Below the pieces are notes generated by a model that made no database searches, was not told where the DNA came from, and saw nothing but the letters and a program-made list of their open reading frames with translations. A stretch of 45,473 bases of DNA, from contig JANTHO010000017.1 in assembly GCA_024762335.1 (NCBI GenBank), positions 1 to 45,473 on the forward strand, read 5' to 3'. The translations under genes and the position numbers were made by a program. Positions 44,049 to 45,473 of the stretch are shown here, piece after piece (position 1 is the first letter of the stretch; every line of letters starts with the position of its first letter). This DNA is from Acidimicrobiia bacterium. GTDB lineage: Bacteria; Actinomycetota; Acidimicrobiia; Spongiisociales; UBA5794.

Positions 44049-44387
44049 ATGGATCGAAAAGCACGTGTGCGCGAGTACCGGAAGGCTCCTCGTCCCGCCG
44101 GCGTGTACCGGATCGTGCATTTGTCAAGCCATAGGACATCGCTCGGAGCGAGTCCGAACGCACGGGCGATGCTCAATCGTACCCGAGCTCAGCTCACCAT
44201 GGGAAGTCACCCCAACCGACGAATGCAGGCTGATTGGGACGCCGACGGCGAACGTGGTTTCGAATTCGAGGTTCTCGATCTGCTCCCTCCGTTGGACAAC
44301 CCGGATGAAGACGTTCGCGAGGATCTCCAGACGCTGCTCGAACTCTGGAAAGAGAACCTACGAATCGACCCGGATACCTCGTACTGA
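44049..44387 (+). CDS. GIY-YIG-like small protein
   Basis: A 112-residue member of a small family usually annotated GIY-YIG nuclease. It begins MDRKARVREYRKAPRPAGVY; the conserved middle is LNRTRAQLTMGSHPNRRMQA and FEFEVLDLLPP. The catalytic GIY is GVY, but the YIG position reads SLG, so nuclease activity is doubtful. GGAAGGCGAAG lies just upstream of the ATG. It is close in layout to unattached Firmicutes-type homologues. Confidence 0.8.
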   Translation: MDRKARVREYRKAPRPAGVYRIVHLSSHRTSLGASPNARAMLNRTRAQLTMGSHPNRRMQADWDADGERGFEFEVLDLLPPLDNPDEDVREDLQTLLELWKENLRIDPDTSY

Positions 44388-44436
44388 CCCGGTTCGCGGC
44401 ACCACGGGTTCTGGGGAGGCTGTGGACCCTTCTCCT

Positions 44437-44463
44437 GTCCCCCCGACGCATCGGCGGGGGGAC
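44437..44463. terminator. Bidirectional terminator hairpin between convergent genes
   Basis: A 9-bp perfect stem (GTCCCCCCG / CGGGGGGAC) with a 9-nt loop, placed between the ends of the GIY-YIG-like and reductase genes. No T-tract. Confidence 0.65.
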
Positions 44464-44475
44464 GCGAGGAGCCTG

Positions 44476-44518
44476 CGACGAGCAGGGGGGCACCGACGAG
44501 CAGGGGGGCACCGACGAG
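44476..44518. repeat. Tandem 18-bp repeat (2.4 copies)
   Basis: CGACGAGCAGGGGGGCAC occurs twice head to tail (44476-44493, 44494-44511), followed by the first 7 bases of a third unit. It is G-rich on the plus strand and lies between two convergent genes. Probably a slippage repeat. Confidence 0.85.
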
Positions 44519-44527
44519 GTCGAGTGC

Positions 44528-45055
44528 TCAGGGGTGGGTGCGATAGATGAGGCGCACGGCACCGTTGGCATACTCGGTCGACGCCTCGAGGCTCAGTGGC
44601 CCTCCGTACGGTTCGGCGAAGAGTTGGATACCGGATCCGATTGCCTCGGGCATGACGGTGATGTCGAGCGTGTCGATCGCTCCACCGGCGAGGCCATCGG
44701 TGATGACCTTCCCTCCGCCGTGTACCCACAACCGTTTGGGGGTTGCCGCTGAGAACGATCGGATTGCCTCTGCCGTCGGAGTAGCGGTGAACTGAACGTT
44801 CGCACCGTCGGGAACTTCGAGCGACCCTTTCGTGGTGAGGACCATGGTCGGCAGATCTCCCCACGGCCACCCCCACCCGAGGGTCTGCAGGTAGGTGGTA
44901 CTGCCCATGATCAGTGCACCGATGGTGTCCACGAATTCATCAAAGCCGAATTCCGCGATCGGATACTTCTCCAAGTAGTCGACGGAGCCGTCGGGTCGAG
45001 CGAGGTATCCGTCGAGAGTGGCCGCGACCATTGCCACAACATCAGTAGGAGTCAT
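44528..45055 (-). CDS. Dihydrofolate reductase/RibD C-terminal-like reductase
   Basis: A 175-residue single-domain protein of the RibD_C family: VVAMVAATLDGYLARPDGSVDYLE (given as VAATLDGYLARPDGSV, about 10-25), ALIMGSTTYLQTL and VHGGGKVITDGLAGGAIDTL. The NADPH site GGGK is present. These YwjB-like reductases are of unknown substrate; it lacks the Asp of true DHFR. A TAGCTT box lies 6 nt upstream of ATG 45055. Confidence 0.87.
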   Translation of the reverse strand: MTPTDVVAMVAATLDGYLARPDGSVDYLEKYPIAEFGFDEFVDTIGALIMGSTTYLQTLGWGWPWGDLPTMVLTTKGSLEVPDGANVQFTATPTAEAIRSFSAATPKRLWVHGGGKVITDGLAGGAIDTLDITVMPEAIGSGIQLFAEPYGGPLSLEASTEYANGAVRLIYRTHP

Positions 45056-45061
45056 GGTTCG

Positions 45062-45067
45062 AAGCTA
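45062..45067 (-). promoter_or_regulatory. putative -10 box (TAGCTT) of the RibD-like gene
   Basis: TAGCTT on the minus strand, 6 nt before ATG 45055. No Shine-Dalgarno. Confidence 0.45.
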
Positions 45068-45230
45068 CTCCACCGGCAGCGCGTAGTCGGCATGAAACGA
45101 CACGAATCAAAGCGGCGGTGGCCCTTATCGTCCGCTGGCACACACGCGTCCCATCACGTCCGGGGGACCGGCCGCCGACGTGGGCCGGGGTACCATCGCA
45201 TCACCTGACATCGAGTGAAAGAGTGGGCCG

Positions 45231-45473
45231 GTGAGCGATGGGTTCATAGAGATTCTGGACTCGTTGTCCGTCGACTACGAGATCGTTGCCTGTGACCCGG
45301 CACTGGCGGACACGGCACAGTTCTGCGAAGCATACGGATATGCGCTCGAGGACTCGGCCAACACGATCGTGATCGCGGGCAAGTCCGATCCTCCGGTGTA
45401 TGCAGCGTGTGTCGTTCTTGCAACAACGAGACTCGACGTCAACAGGGTCGTCAAGAAGCGGCTGGGGACCCGG
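45231..45473 (+). CDS. YbaK/EbsC-family aminoacyl-tRNA deacylase (partial)
   Basis: Cut by the right edge; the first 81 residues are seen from GTG 45231 (MSDGFIEILDSLSVDYEIVA). The region VCEAYGYALEDSANTIVIAG-like (seen as FCEAYGYALEDSANTIVIAG) and VVLATTRLDVNRVVKKRLG matches the YbaK/ProX editing domain. That domain hydrolyses mischarged tRNA. A TACCAT at 45191-45196 could be a promoter. The rest of the gene, with the catalytic loop, is outside. Confidence 0.8.
   Translation, partial: MSDGFIEILDSLSVDYEIVACDPALADTAQFCEAYGYALEDSANTIVIAGKSDPPVYAACVVLATTRLDVNRVVKKRLGTR

Overview
The window (45.5 kb, GC-rich) looks like chromosomal DNA of an actinobacterium, probably an uncultured or little-studied lineage near the Acidimicrobiia. 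This placement is inferred from several traits: a DivIVA-domain coiled-coil protein, an F420-type (Ddn-like) flavin/deazaflavin protein, actinobacterial Tad genes, Thr-rich lipoprotein linkers, and many genes with a TANNNT box 6-8 nt before the start codon and no Shine-Dalgarno (leaderless transcription). No rRNA, prophage, CRISPR array or insertion sequence was seen. One tRNA gene, tRNA-Lys(TTT), is present.

Layout. 1-2.9 kb: hypF-hypC-hypD (minus), a [NiFe]-hydrogenase maturation operon cut by the left edge. 3.0-7.5 kb: a central-carbon block (phosphohexomutase, class I fructose-bisphosphate aldolase, ATP-type PEP carboxykinase) ending in a strong hairpin terminator. 7.6-11.1 kb: a 1154-residue DivIVA-like coiled-coil protein. 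11.1-12.5 kb: an Xaa-Pro aminopeptidase. 12.7-18.5 kb: a BMP-family nucleoside ABC importer (lipoprotein, double ATPase, two permeases) facing an adenine deaminase, which together suggest purine salvage. 18.5-22.9 kb: a looser accessory stretch with a GlsB/YeaQ membrane protein, tRNA-Lys, a methyltransferase behind a possible 15-residue leader ORF, a frameshifted ABC-permease remnant, a 5'-3' exonuclease, a VapBC-type toxin-antitoxin pair with a palindromic operator, and a two-domain META lipoprotein. 23-26.5 kb: two tail-to-tail ABC-2 exporters. 26.5-31 kb: an SRAP/YedK-type DNA-protein crosslink protein, threonine dehydrogenase plus 2-amino-3-ketobutyrate CoA ligase, and a YbhN-like membrane protein. 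31-36.8 kb: a compact Tad/Flp pilus operon (minus), including a 51-residue Flp pilin gene. 37-45.5 kb: a HAD 5'-nucleotidase, a zinc-ribbon protein, UspA, a tandem glycine riboswitch driving gcvP, a Ddn-like protein, an MFS transporter, a GIY-YIG family protein, a RibD/DHFR-like reductase and a truncated YbaK-type deacylase.

How the genes fit together. Threonine can be turned into glycine and acetyl-CoA by Tdh and Kbl, and glycine is then oxidised by the riboswitch-controlled P-protein. PckA, aldolase and the hexomutase form a gluconeogenic and sugar-phosphate set. The nucleoside importer and adenine deaminase, with the 5'-nucleotidase further away, fit purine recovery. The Tad operon would build an adhesive surface pilus, although its prepilin peptidase and any secretin-like part are not in the window.

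Non-coding highlights are a 59-bp imperfect palindrome present twice (57/59 identical) 21.8 kb apart, the tandem glycine riboswitch, a terminator/attenuator hairpin inside the nucleoside ABC operon, and the recurrent leaderless -10 boxes. I found no clearly new defence or biosynthetic system. The most novel items are the palindromic repeat family, the giant DivIVA-like scaffold, and the Tad operon's CpaE-like protein, which lacks both P-loop lysines.
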